64,000 nucleotides of DNA from Candidatus Sphingomonas phytovorans (GTDB lineage Bacteria > Pseudomonadota > Alphaproteobacteria > Sphingomonadales > Sphingomonadaceae), in NCBI GenBank assembly GCA_029202385.1, contig CP119314.1, positions 4,825,001 through 4,889,000 of the forward strand, read 5' to 3'. The notes under the pieces are model-generated. The model saw only the letters and a program-made list of their open reading frames with translations. It was not told the DNA's origin and ran no database searches. Positions 46,737 to 54,866 of the stretch are shown here, piece after piece (the first letter of the stretch is position 1; every line of letters starts with the position of its first letter). The position numbers were made by a program, and so were the translations under genes.

Positions 46737-47384
46737 GTGAAGGCCAGCCAGCCCACGCTGGGCGCGCTGTTGCGCGCGCTTCGGTCGCGCAACAGCTGGA
46801 CGCTCAAGGAGATGAGCGAGCATAGCGGCATCCCGATCTCGACCTTGTCGAAGGTCGAGCATGATCGCCTGACGCTGACCTATGACAAGCTCCTCCAGCT
46901 CAGCCAGCGGCTCAACATCCGCATGTCGGAGCTGTTCGCGGAGAATGATGCCGGCGCCGAGCCGCCCATCACGGCGCGACGCAGTCTTGGCGATCTCGAT
47001 CATGCGGTGCGGGTGAACACCCGCAACTACGACTATTATTATCTCTGCACCGAGCTGCGGCGGAAGCGGATGATCCCGCTGATCACGCGTATCCGTTCGA
47101 AATCGGCCGAGGAATTCGGCGAGCTGATCCACCATCCCGGCGAGGAATTCATCTACGTCGTCAGCGGGCGGATCGTGGTGCACAGCGAATTCTACGATCC
47201 GGTTTCGCTTGAGGAGGGGCAGTCCATCTACCTCGATTCCACCATGGGCCATGCCTATGTGACGGGTAAGGACTGCGAGGAGGCGGTCGTGCTGGCGGTC
47301 TGCTCCAGCGCGGAGGACGGCCTGATGGATTCGCTGCTGAACCTCCACGGCGACGACGTCGAATATGAGACCGCCAGGGCCTGA
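46737..47384 (+). CDS. XRE-family regulator with cupin domain
   Basis: A 215-aa cytoplasmic regulator. The HTH (GALLRALRSRNSWTLKEMSE, SGIPISTLSKVEHDRLTLTY) spans residues 8-65; a cupin_2 domain (IHHPGEEFIYVVSGRIVVHS, GQSIYLDSTMGHAYV) spans about 120-195, with His/Glu residues that can bind a metal or small ligand. Such XRE-cupin proteins regulate amino acid or polyamine oxidation genes. Start is GTG 46737 with weak ribosome site. The next gene on the strand is an FAD oxidoreductase 270 nt away with repeats in its upstream region, so it is the probable target. Confidence 0.9.
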   Translation: MKASQPTLGALLRALRSRNSWTLKEMSEHSGIPISTLSKVEHDRLTLTYDKLLQLSQRLNIRMSELFAENDAGAEPPITARRSLGDLDHAVRVNTRNYDYYYLCTELRRKRMIPLITRIRSKSAEEFGELIHHPGEEFIYVVSGRIVVHSEFYDPVSLEEGQSIYLDSTMGHAYVTGKDCEEAVVLAVCSSAEDGLMDSLLNLHGDDVEYETARA

Positions 47385-47531
47385 GGGCCGCCAGGCGCTG
47401 CAACAGGTTGCGTATCGGTCGCTCCGGGCTCGTTTCCGGAAGGCGCTGCCCCGTGCATATCGTGAATGGACGTCCCGCTCTCGGTTGCGTCAAACTCGCG
47501 CCCGACGGGCATCGCTAACTCGATCAGCCAC

Positions 47532-47569
47532 AAATTTTCCAATTTAGCTATGATTTTCCATTTGGAGAA
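47532..47569. promoter_or_regulatory. A/T-rich repeats before the FAD oxidoreductase
   Basis: AAATT-TTCC-AATTT (47532-47545) and TTTTCCA-TT-TGGAGAA (47554-47569) are two dyads sharing the direct-repeat core ATTTTCCA, 19 nt apart, in an otherwise GC-rich region. They lie 86-123 nt before the oxidoreductase start and 147 nt after the XRE-cupin gene, its likely binder. Confidence 0.45.
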
Positions 47570-47654
47570 TTCGTGTCATCCCCTATAGCATTGGCGAGCA
47601 AGCGAAGGGGCAGCTTTCGCTGATGCGCGATGGGGCGATTGCCCGGAATTGGGG

Positions 47655-48806
47655 ATGTCGATCCGAATGGCGAAGATTGATTTCCTCGTAATAGGTGGAG
47701 GGATTGCCGGGGCATCGGTTGCCGCGACGCTTGCCGACGAAGCAAGCGTGACGCTGCTCGAGGCCGAGGAGCAGCCCGGCTATCATTCGACCGGCCGGTC
47801 GGCCGCTCAATTCTCCGAAATCTATGGAAACGCCGCGATCAGGGCGCTGTCCCGGGCAAGCCGGTCCTTCCTGTTCGATCCGCCAAGGACCTTTACCGAC
47901 CAGCCACTGGTCAGGCCGCGCGGTACGCTGTTCCTCGCGTCGGAGGCGCAGCTCGATACGCTTGCCGCCTTCGCCGCGCTTCCCGATGTCGCCCCGGCCA
48001 CGCAGATGCTGACACCTGGGGAGATGAAGCTGATCTGCCCTTTGCTGCGCGACGACTATATCGCCGGTGGACTGCACGAGCCCTTGTCGACCGACCTCGA
48101 AGTCCATGAACTGCATCATGGGTATCTGCGGCAGTTCCGGCAGCGCGGCGGCATCCTGCGTACCGATGCGCGCGTGTCTGCGATCGCCCGGCGCGGGGAG
48201 GCGTGGCATGTCACCGCTGGCGGCGAGGAGTATGAGGCTGCCACATTGATCAATGCCGCCGGTGCCTGGGCTGACGAGATCGCCATCATGGCCGGGGTGC
48301 CGCTGATCGGGCTTCAAGCCCATCGGCGCACCGCAGCCCTGGTCGCCGTGCCCGCCGGCGTGGTCGCTGACGACTGGCCGTTGCTGATCGACATCGACGA
48401 GAACTTCTACGTCAAGCCGGACGCGGGCCTGCTGCTCGTGTCGCCCGCGGACGAGACACCTACCGAACCGTGCGACGTCCAGCCCGACGACCTCGACATC
48501 GCCATCGCGGTCCACCGCGCCGAGGAGGCGATGACGCTCGATGTGCGGAGCATCAGGCATAGCTGGGCCGGTCTCCGGAACTTCGTTCCCGATCGTACGC
48601 CGGTCGTCGGCTACGAACCCGGGGTGGAGGGGTTCTTCTGGCTGGCGGGACAGGGTGGCTATGGCATCCAGACCGCGCCGGCGCTGGCACGTACCGCCGC
48701 CGCGCTCGCCTTGGGCCGGGATCTGCCGGACGATCTCGCCGCGTTCGGCGTGACGACCGCAGCGATCGCCCCGTCCCGGCTGCGCCCGCCGGCCAGCGCT
48801 GATTGA
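47655..48806 (+). CDS. FAD-dependent amine/D-amino-acid oxidoreductase (DadA-like)
   Basis: A 383-aa flavoprotein of the DAO family (glycine oxidase, sarcosine oxidase and DadA relatives). The N-terminus FLVIGGGIAGASVAATLADE is the GxGxxG FAD site, GYHSTGRSAAQFSEIYG follows, ATLINAAGAWADEIA is the second FAD motif, and FFWLAGQGGYGIQTAP is the C-terminal flavin segment. Substrate not fixed. ATG 47655 was chosen; TTG 47649 and ATG 47670 are in frame and possible. Separated from the hut genes by the XRE-cupin regulator, it may oxidise an amino acid-derived amine. Confidence 0.88.
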   Translation: MSIRMAKIDFLVIGGGIAGASVAATLADEASVTLLEAEEQPGYHSTGRSAAQFSEIYGNAAIRALSRASRSFLFDPPRTFTDQPLVRPRGTLFLASEAQLDTLAAFAALPDVAPATQMLTPGEMKLICPLLRDDYIAGGLHEPLSTDLEVHELHHGYLRQFRQRGGILRTDARVSAIARRGEAWHVTAGGEEYEAATLINAAGAWADEIAIMAGVPLIGLQAHRRTAALVAVPAGVVADDWPLLIDIDENFYVKPDAGLLLVSPADETPTEPCDVQPDDLDIAIAVHRAEEAMTLDVRSIRHSWAGLRNFVPDRTPVVGYEPGVEGFFWLAGQGGYGIQTAPALARTAAALALGRDLPDDLAAFGVTTAAIAPSRLRPPASAD

Positions 48807-48809
48807 CAT

Positions 48810-48825
48810 TGATAACCGCTCGCAA
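48810..48825. promoter_or_regulatory. Fur-like iron box before the PiuC gene
   Basis: TGATAACCGCTCGCAA (rc TTGCGAGCGGTTATCA) lies 70-85 nt before the PiuC start and just after the FAD oxidoreductase stop. It shares 12 of 16 positions with the box at 15903-15918 before the PepSY/siderophore operon. Confidence 0.6.
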
Positions 48826-48894
48826 TAGCGGGTCTTTCGACCGAAAGGGCCCGAGCTTGCGCGCAACCACACCCATCCGACGCGGCCCCGCGCG

Positions 48895-49578
48895 ATGCTG
48901 ATCGCCATTCCCGACCTGCTCTCGCCCGATCAGCTTGCCGGAATGCGCGGGATCATCGATGCGGCTGCCTGGGTCGACGGCAATGTGACGTCGGGGCATC
49001 AGTCGGCCCTTGCCAAGCGCAACGAACAACTGCCCGAGGATTCGGACGCCGCGCGCCGTGCCGGGGCGATGGTGCTCGATGCGCTCGCCGCGTCGCCCCT
49101 GTTCGTCGCGGCTGCCCTGCCGCTCAAGGTCTTCCCGCCCCTGTTCAATCGCTACGCCGGGGGGCAGGCCTTCGATACGCATGTCGACAATGCGATCCGT
49201 ATCAGGCGCGGCAGCGATTTCCGTATCCGCAGCGATCTTTCGGCAACGCTCTTCCTCGCCGATCCGGGGAGCTATGACGGCGGCGAACTAGTGATCGAGG
49301 GGCAGTTCGGCGAGCAGAAGGTCAAGCTGCCCGCCGGCCATATGGTGCTCTATCCTGCCTCGAGCCGCCATCATGTGACGCCGGTCACCCGGGGCACCCG
49401 CGTGGCGTCCTTCTTCTGGATTCAGTCGATGGTGCGCGACGAGAGCGCACGCAATATCCTGTTCGATCTGGATTCCGCGGTGCAGGCGGTCGCGGGCGAT
49501 CGGGGGCAGGACGACGCCGCGGTGGTACAGTTGACGGGAGTCTATCACAATCTGCTGCGCCGCTGGGCCGACGCCTGA
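48895..49578 (+). CDS. PKHD-type Fe(II)/2-oxoglutarate hydroxylase (PiuC/YbiX family)
   Basis: A 227-aa dioxygenase of the PiuC family, often found beside siderophore receptors. The iron ligands are His and Asp in [14 protein letters not shown] and His in [11 protein letters not shown], and the 2-oxoglutarate Arg lies in [29 protein letters not shown] and [18 protein letters not shown] are family signatures. It has a Fur-like box upstream, as for iron-starvation genes. It converges with the ApbE gene (10 nt apart), so both ends of this block are iron-type. Confidence 0.93.
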   Translation: MLIAIPDLLSPDQLAGMRGIIDAAAWVDGNVTSGHQSALAKRNEQLPEDSDAARRAGAMVLDALAASPLFVAAALPLKVFPPLFNRYAGGQAFDTHVDNAIRIRRGSDFRIRSDLSATLFLADPGSYDGGELVIEGQFGEQKVKLPAGHMVLYPASSRHHVTPVTRGTRVASFFWIQSMVRDESARNILFDLDSAVQAVAGDRGQDDAAVVQLTGVYHNLLRRWADA

Positions 49579-49588
49579 GGGCGGGGCC

Positions 49589-50578
49589 TTAGCCGAGCAT
49601 CTCGTCCAGCGCAGGCGACAGGATTTCCCGATATCCGGAGGCGTCCCGCACGATGAAACGTGCGGCAAGACCCTCGCGGACGGCCAATTCCAGGCCCTCT
49701 TCCGGCCCGAGTACCGTCAATGCCGTCGCCCACGCATCGGCCAGCATGCAGCTCGGGTTCAGTACGGTGACCGCGGCGACGCCGTTGGCCACGGGGCGGC
49801 GGGTCCGCGGGTCGATGCTATGGGCGTAGCGTCGCCCGCCTGTTTCGAAGAAACGCCGGTAATCGCCCGAGGTGGCAACGGCGAGATCATGCAATGCCAC
49901 GCGCAAGGGGGCGATTCTTGCACCGGGCGGTGCTTCAAGCTCGACCCACCACGGTTCGCCGTCCGGCTTTACGCCTGCTCCTACCAGCTCGCCGCCAATC
50001 TCCGCGAGGAAATCGCCGGCGCCGAGGCCGTGCAGCGCGCGGGCCAGCGCGTCGACCCCGAACCCCTTGGCGATACCCGACAGGTCGAGCCGCACATCGG
50101 CGGTTCGCCGCGCGCGCGTTTCGGAAATCTCCAGCTTCCGCCAGCCGACCGATGCGGCCATCACCTCGGTTTCCGCCGGAAGGTCGCCCCGCCCCGCCGG
50201 CCCGAAACCCCACAGGTCGACCAGCGCACCCGCTGTCGGATCAAAGGCTCCGCTACTGGCGCGGGCGACGGCCAGCCCCGCGTCGAGCACTCGGAGGAGA
50301 TCGGCCGGAAGCTCCTGCCACAGGCCGGGCGGCGCGCGGTTGAACCGCGACAGGTCGGAATCCGGTTCCCAGTTGCTCATCTCGGCGATCACGCCGTCCA
50401 GCGCGCGCCTGATTGCCGAGCGTATGTCACTGCCCGGTCGCGAGGAGACGACCCGCGCCGACCAGCTCGTCCCCATCGTGTCGCCGCCGAACAGGGTGAT
50501 CGTCGCCCCGGCGTCGCGTCGCCGGAACGACTCGGGCGAGACGTGCAACGGCACCGCGACCCGAGGCGCCCCTGTCAT
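49589..50578 (-). CDS. apbE: ApbE-type FAD:protein FMN transferase
   Basis: A 329-aa flavin transferase. It moves FMN from FAD onto a Thr or Ser of the D-G-x-S/T-G-A-T motif. GTSWSARVVSSRP, FDPTAGALVDLWGFGP, VRLDLSGIAKGFGVDALA, AEIGGELVGAG, HSIDPRTRRPVANGV and the DAWATALTVLG end are all present. Unlike most ApbE proteins it shows no signal peptide or lipobox at its N-terminus (MTGAPRVAVPLHVSPESF), which would place it in the cytoplasm; that is odd if its target is exported. Its start overlaps the DUF4198 stop (TGATG). It is the last gene of the operon. Confidence 0.93.
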   Translation of the reverse strand: MTGAPRVAVPLHVSPESFRRRDAGATITLFGGDTMGTSWSARVVSSRPGSDIRSAIRRALDGVIAEMSNWEPDSDLSRFNRAPPGLWQELPADLLRVLDAGLAVARASSGAFDPTAGALVDLWGFGPAGRGDLPAETEVMAASVGWRKLEISETRARRTADVRLDLSGIAKGFGVDALARALHGLGAGDFLAEIGGELVGAGVKPDGEPWWVELEAPPGARIAPLRVALHDLAVATSGDYRRFFETGGRRYAHSIDPRTRRPVANGVAAVTVLNPSCMLADAWATALTVLGPEEGLELAVREGLAARFIVRDASGYREILSPALDEMLG

Positions 50579-51390
50579 CAGGGTTGCAGCACCTCAAGCA
50601 CGGTAGTGTAGCTCATCCGCTTCTCGCCGTCCGGGATGACGGTGCTCGGCGCGGTGGTCGATGCTGACATCCAGTACATGCCGGCGCCCGGCCAGGTGAT
50701 CGCGACCTGCCCCTGGGCGTCGGTCTTCAGCGCGATCTCGTTGACCGAGGTGCGATAACGGCTGCCGCCGGGGATGACGGTGACGGCGATATTCGCGGCC
50801 GGCTTGCCGTCGGCGATCAGCTTGAATGTCGCCGGCTCGCCGGCCACCAGGTCGTTGGGATGAGTGACGGGGACCAGCTCGAGGCCCTGGCCGGTCGGCT
50901 TGAGCACGGTGTCGGTCGGCGCGCCTGATGTGACGAACACCTCGTTGCGGCTGATCGATTCGCCCAGCTTCACGTCGGTCGCGCCGGCCGGCACGGCGGT
51001 GGCCAGCTTGTCGGCGGTGGTGCCGCGCGGCAGGCGCTGCTCTACGCCGTTGACCTTGAAGCTGCCCATGATCCCGGCATTCTGGATCACGATCTTGTAG
51101 GTGCCCTTCTGGGTCATGTGCAGGTCGAAATTCGCCCGGTACTGGCCGATGTTCATATGCTCGACCTTGCCCGGCGTGCCGTCGGGCTGGACCACCGCTG
51201 GCTCGGCGCGCAGCGGCTGGTGGTCGGGGAAGAACAGGTCGTTCGACGCGGCGGCGTCGAACGTGATCCAGTCATCGTCACCCGATACGATCGTGGTCGA
51301 AGGCAGCATCCAGAGGCGATGCGCCTGCAGCGGCGCGGCGATCGCGGCCGTGCAGACGGCGGCGGCAAGCAGTTTGTGGAGGGTCTTCAT
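50578..51390 (-). CDS. DUF4198 secreted protein
   Basis: A 270-aa protein with signal peptide MKTLHKLLAAAVCTAAIAAP (cut near LQA/HRL) and the DUF4198 features: the start HRLWMLPSTTIVSGDDDW, DLFFPDHQPLRAEP, and a C-terminal Ig-like domain ending YTTVLEVLQ. The N-terminal His after cleavage resembles the His-first metal sites of such proteins. Related NikM/DUF4198 proteins go with metal uptake; here iron is the context. It sits between DUF2271 and ApbE in the minus-strand operon. Function unknown. Confidence 0.9.
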   Translation of the reverse strand: MKTLHKLLAAAVCTAAIAAPLQAHRLWMLPSTTIVSGDDDWITFDAAASNDLFFPDHQPLRAEPAVVQPDGTPGKVEHMNIGQYRANFDLHMTQKGTYKIVIQNAGIMGSFKVNGVEQRLPRGTTADKLATAVPAGATDVKLGESISRNEVFVTSGAPTDTVLKPTGQGLELVPVTHPNDLVAGEPATFKLIADGKPAANIAVTVIPGGSRYRTSVNEIALKTDAQGQVAITWPGAGMYWMSASTTAPSTVIPDGEKRMSYTTVLEVLQP

Positions 51391-51417
51391 GGGCGGATCC
51401 TTCCGGAGCGATTATGA

Positions 51418-51936
51418 TCAGGGCTTGAAGGTGACGGAGACGGCGCCGAGCTCGGTCTTGCCGGTGGCGCGGGCTGTCTGGCCCGGCTTGGCCGGCCAGG
51501 CGAAGGGAAGGCGCAGGACCTCGCGCCCGCCGGTCTCGCGCGCGGCTTCGACGACCAGGGTGTATTCGCCCGGCTTGAGCCCGAGCTTGGCGGCGTTGAA
51601 GCTCAGCGCCTGGACGCCGGGCGCGCGCGTCGCGCCCGATGTGCCGTCGGCGACGAAGGCGTTGGTACGGCCGGAGGCGCGCCACCAGGACCGCACCTCG
51701 TTCAGCCATTTGCGGCCTTCGTTCTTCGCCTTTTTCACGTCGTACCAGACCGATAATGTCCTGGCCGGGGCGCCATTGCCCTCGACGAAGATCGCCACAT
51801 AGGGGCGGTGATATTCGGCGACCGACAGGCGCGGCACGGTGACGACGACGTCGATCGTCTGGGCGAAGGCGGGCGTGCCCGCGGCCAGCCCGGCGACGGG
51901 AATGCCGGTGAGGATCAGGCGATGGCTGAGCTGCAT
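51418..51936 (-). CDS. DUF2271 secreted protein with covalent flavinylation motif
   Basis: A 172-aa protein with a signal peptide (MQLSHRLILTGIPVAGLAAG, cut after AFA/AFAQ) and DUF2271 sequence (PRLSVAEYHRPYVAIFVEG, SVWYDVKKAKNEGRKWLNEV, YTLVVEAARETGGREVLRLP). Residues 97-103 are D-G-T-S-G-A-T, the exact consensus used by ApbE to attach FMN through the Thr (here Thr103, codon 51630-51628). With ApbE in the same operon, this protein is the probable flavinylated partner, working in the periplasm. The flanking VADGTSGATRAPGVQ region would be exposed. Located between PepSY and DUF4198 genes. Confidence 0.93.
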   Translation of the reverse strand: MQLSHRLILTGIPVAGLAAGTPAFAQTIDVVVTVPRLSVAEYHRPYVAIFVEGNGAPARTLSVWYDVKKAKNEGRKWLNEVRSWWRASGRTNAFVADGTSGATRAPGVQALSFNAAKLGLKPGEYTLVVEAARETGGREVLRLPFAWPAKPGQTARATGKTELGAVSVTFKP

Positions 51937-51955
51937 TGACGGAACTCCCGATGGA

Positions 51956-52591
51956 TCAGTGGATGAAGAAGATGGCGAGGCCAGCCGGAATGGCGAGGCC
52001 GAGGGCGACGAGCGGCCAGGTGATCGGGCGCTTGGCCGCGTGGAGCTGGAGCAGGACCAGCCCGGTCAGTGCGAAGACGAGGCAGGCAAAGGCGAAGATG
52101 TCGATGAACCATTTCCACGCGGCGCCCGAGTTGCGCCCCTTGTGAAGGTCGTTGAGATACGAGATCCAGCCACGATCGGTGAATTCCGACGTCACCGCGC
52201 CTGATGCCCGGTTGATCGAAACCCAGCCGTCGCCGCCGGGCCGGGGCAGCGCCAGATAGATTTCGTCGGCTGACCATTCGGCGTCGCCGCGCGCGCTGGC
52301 GGGGAAATGCGCCTCGACCCAAGTCGCCACCTCGGGCGGGAGGGGTTTCTTGACGTCGGGGCCCTCGACCGGGGCGACGGCGCGCAGCAGCGGCGCTGGC
52401 AGCGCCGCGGCCTTTGCGACGACCGTCGGTTTGGCTTCGATATCGGCCGCGTGGTTCAGCGTGAATCCGGTGACGGCGAACAGCAGGAGCCCGACAAGGC
52501 TGACCGCTGAGCTTATCCAGTGCCAGGTGTGAAGCTGCTTGAGCCAGAAGGTCTTGCGCCGTGGCTTCTGCCGCGCGGCCTGGATAGTCAT
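51956..52591 (-). CDS. PepSY-type small membrane protein with conserved histidines
   Basis: A 211-aa inner-membrane protein. Helix 1 is about residues 18-40 (WHWISSAVSLVGLLLFAVTG), followed by a periplasmic PepSY domain (TWVEAHFPASARGDAEWSAD, GDGWVSINRASGAVTSEF), helix 2 about 150-173 and helix 3 about 185-205. Histidines in TWHWIS, LNHAAD and NDLHKGR at membrane interfaces are candidate haem b ligands. ATG 52591 was chosen because the frame open to 52777 covers the operator region. It is the first gene of the operon; the likely role is to carry electrons across the membrane to the flavinylated DUF2271 protein. Confidence 0.87.
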   Translation of the reverse strand: MTIQAARQKPRRKTFWLKQLHTWHWISSAVSLVGLLLFAVTGFTLNHAADIEAKPTVVAKAAALPAPLLRAVAPVEGPDVKKPLPPEVATWVEAHFPASARGDAEWSADEIYLALPRPGGDGWVSINRASGAVTSEFTDRGWISYLNDLHKGRNSGAAWKWFIDIFAFACLVFALTGLVLLQLHAAKRPITWPLVALGLAIPAGLAIFFIH

Positions 52592-52613
52592 TACTGGCGG
52601 ACGGCCCCGGCTC

Positions 52614-52657
52614 GAATTGAGAGTGAGTCGCGATAACGCAAACGACTCGCAGTTGCA
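52614..52657. promoter_or_regulatory. Putative iron-type operator region for the PepSY-DUF2271-DUF4198-ApbE operon
   Basis: Within the 185-nt gap, TTGAGAG (52617-52623) repeats the start of the Fur-like motif seen at 15903 (rc) and 48810 (rc), and GAGTCG-N12-CGACTC (52625-52648) forms an inverted repeat around CGATAACGCAA. It is 23 nt upstream of the PepSY start. The match to the other boxes is only partial. Confidence 0.4.
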
Positions 52658-52776
52658 AGACTTTGGCTGGGCCTGTGCCGTGGCGGCGAAGGCCGACGTA
52701 CTGATAACAAGGCTTGCCCCGATCATGCGCAAGGCGGCATAGGCGCCCCCTTTGTGTGCTGAATCGGAGGTCGGCA

Positions 52777-54078
52777 ATGGAACATGTTGCCGCAGGCACC
52801 GCGATCGGCCTGGATTTCGGGACCACCAACAGCGTGCTCGCGCGGGCGGGTGCTGATGCGGGCGCGACGCTGGTCGAGTTCGATGGCCCCGAGGAACGCG
52901 GCGCGGTGTTCCGGTCGGCGCTGTGCTTCTGGCATGACGATGATGTGCGGGGCGGCCTGGCGGTCGAGGCGGGGCCCTGGGCTATCGCCGAATATCTGGA
53001 TTACCCGCAGGACACGCGGTTCATCCAGTCGTTCAAGTCGGTCGCGGCCAGCGCGGTGTTCGAACATGCCTCGGTGTTCGAGAAGCGCTACCGCTTCGAA
53101 GAGCTTGGGCGGCTGTTCCTCCAAAAGCTCGCGGCGCATGCCGGGGGCGGCCTGGATGTCAGGCCCCAGCGAGTCATCGTCGGGCGTCCGGTAGAATATG
53201 CCGGCGCGCGGCCCGATGTCGCGCTCGCCCGGCAACGCTATGACGCGATGTTCGACGGTTTCGGCGCCGAGATCCACTATGTCTATGAACCGCTCGGTGC
53301 GGCGTTCAGCCATGCGACGCGGCTTGAGGAACCGGCCACGATCCTCGTCGCCGACTTTGGCGGCGGCACCAGCGACTTCTCCGTGGTGCGCGTGGCGGAG
53401 CCGGGGGCGGCCAAGCGCTGCGTGCCGCTCGGCCATGCCGGCATCGGCATCGCGGGCGATCGTTTCGACCAGCGCATCGTCGACCGGCTGGTTCTGCCGA
53501 TGCTCGGCAAGGGCGGCAGCTATCGTTCGTTCGACAAGGTGCTCGATATCCCCGGCGGCTATTTCAATGATTTCGCTGACTGGTCGCGGCTCGCGCTGAT
53601 GCGCAATCGCCGCACGCTTGAGGAGCTGAACCGGCTTCAGCGCTCGGCGATCGATCCAGCGGCGATCGGGCGGATGATCGCGCTGATCGAGAACGAGCTT
53701 GGTTTCCCCCTATATGACGCGGTCGGTCGTCTGAAGCGGAGCCTGTCCACCGACGACCACGCTCATTTCCATTTTGCGGGCGCCGGGCTCGAGGTCGAGG
53801 CGGACGTCGCGCGGTCCGAGTTCGAAGCCTGGATCGCCGAGGATCTGCGCCGCATCGACGCGACCGTCGATCGTGCGCTGTCCGCGGCCGGGCTTGGCGC
53901 GGACGGCATCGACCGGGTATTCCTGACCGGCGGTTCGTCGCTGATCCCCGCCGTCCGCGCGCTGTTCTCGCGGCGCTTCGGCGATGCGGCGATCAGCTCG
54001 GGCGACGAGCTGACCTCGATCGCCCATGGCCTCGCCCTGATCGGGCAGCAGGACGATATCGCCGCCTGGTCGGCCTGA
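52777..54078 (+). CDS. YegD-like Hsp70-family protein
   Basis: A 433-aa Hsp70 homologue that lacks the usual substrate-binding domain, like E. coli YegD. Nucleotide motifs: phosphate-1 IGLDFGTTNSVLA at the N-terminus, phosphate-2 LVADFGGGTSDFSVV, and adenosine VFLTGGSSLIPAVR near the C-terminus. It could be an ATP-dependent actin-fold chaperone-like protein; clients unknown. Start is ATG 52777, after GGAGG; the frame from 52714 was rejected. Divergent from the iron-type operon, with no other link. Confidence 0.92.
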   Translation: MEHVAAGTAIGLDFGTTNSVLARAGADAGATLVEFDGPEERGAVFRSALCFWHDDDVRGGLAVEAGPWAIAEYLDYPQDTRFIQSFKSVAASAVFEHASVFEKRYRFEELGRLFLQKLAAHAGGGLDVRPQRVIVGRPVEYAGARPDVALARQRYDAMFDGFGAEIHYVYEPLGAAFSHATRLEEPATILVADFGGGTSDFSVVRVAEPGAAKRCVPLGHAGIGIAGDRFDQRIVDRLVLPMLGKGGSYRSFDKVLDIPGGYFNDFADWSRLALMRNRRTLEELNRLQRSAIDPAAIGRMIALIENELGFPLYDAVGRLKRSLSTDDHAHFHFAGAGLEVEADVARSEFEAWIAEDLRRIDATVDRALSAAGLGADGIDRVFLTGGSSLIPAVRALFSRRFGDAAISSGDELTSIAHGLALIGQQDDIAAWSA

Positions 54079-54201
54079 CGCCGAATCGCAACGATAACGT
54101 CATCAAAGCTGCATTGATTGCCGGTAGAATTCCCAGACGATCGCCAGTGTTCCCGCCAGAGGCGAGACCGCGATCGTCTTGATGTTACGGGAGCGAACCG
54201 C

Positions 54202-54765
54202 ATGATTCACCTCGGCGAAATAGCAGCTGACCGGACCGACATGCTTGCACGGTTCCACGCTACCTTCGGACAGGACAACTGGGTTCATCGCACCAGCGGC
54301 TGGACGCTGATCGGCGTCAACCCGGCCTCGTTCGACACTGATCCCGACAGCCCGCAAATGGCGTGGCTGGGCGGTGTGCTCGATGCGAGCGCGGGCCCGA
54401 TCGGCCTGTTCCTGAACAAGCCGTGGTTCAAGACGGTCGATGGCGATGTCTCGCGCGATACGCGGCGGGGCCTTGAGGCGCTTTTCGACGGCCATGACCT
54501 CCGCTTCGTCGCACAGGGCCATGTCCATCAGGTCAATGATCGGCCCACTGAGGGTATCGGCATCGACTGGCTGCCCTCGGTCGCGGTCGTCGAGCACGGC
54601 GGAACGGAAGATGGTGGCGCTCGTCTGGCCGGTCTCGCCCGGCTGACGCTGGATCGCACCGGCCACCGTTTCGACACTTGCGACGTGGTTGGCATGGCCG
54701 ATCATGTCGTCGAGTTCCCCGGCGTTCCGGCGGCGCGCGCTCGGCCCGAACTCGCCGACGCCTGA
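54202..54765 (+). pseudogene. 5'-truncated metallophosphoesterase remnant
   Basis: A 187-aa frame whose sequence corresponds to the C-terminal part of a calcineurin-type phosphatase: MLARFHATFGQDNWVHRTSG, WTLIGVNPASFDTD, GPIGLFLNKPWF and the metal-binding GHVHQVNDR are recognisable. The N-terminal part with DxH, Asp and GNHD metal ligands is absent, and the 123 nt upstream (to the Hsp70 stop) do not supply it in any frame. GGGAG lies near ATG 54202, so a shortened protein could still be made, but it should lack phosphatase activity. Best read as a decayed gene. Confidence 0.6.
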
Positions 54766-54866
54766 GGGCCCGCGCCTCATGACAACGGTGGGGCGTCGCA
54801 GCAATACTGCCACGGTGAGCCTATAGGCTGATGGTGCCGTCCTCGTCGCGAGAGACGAGCACTGGC

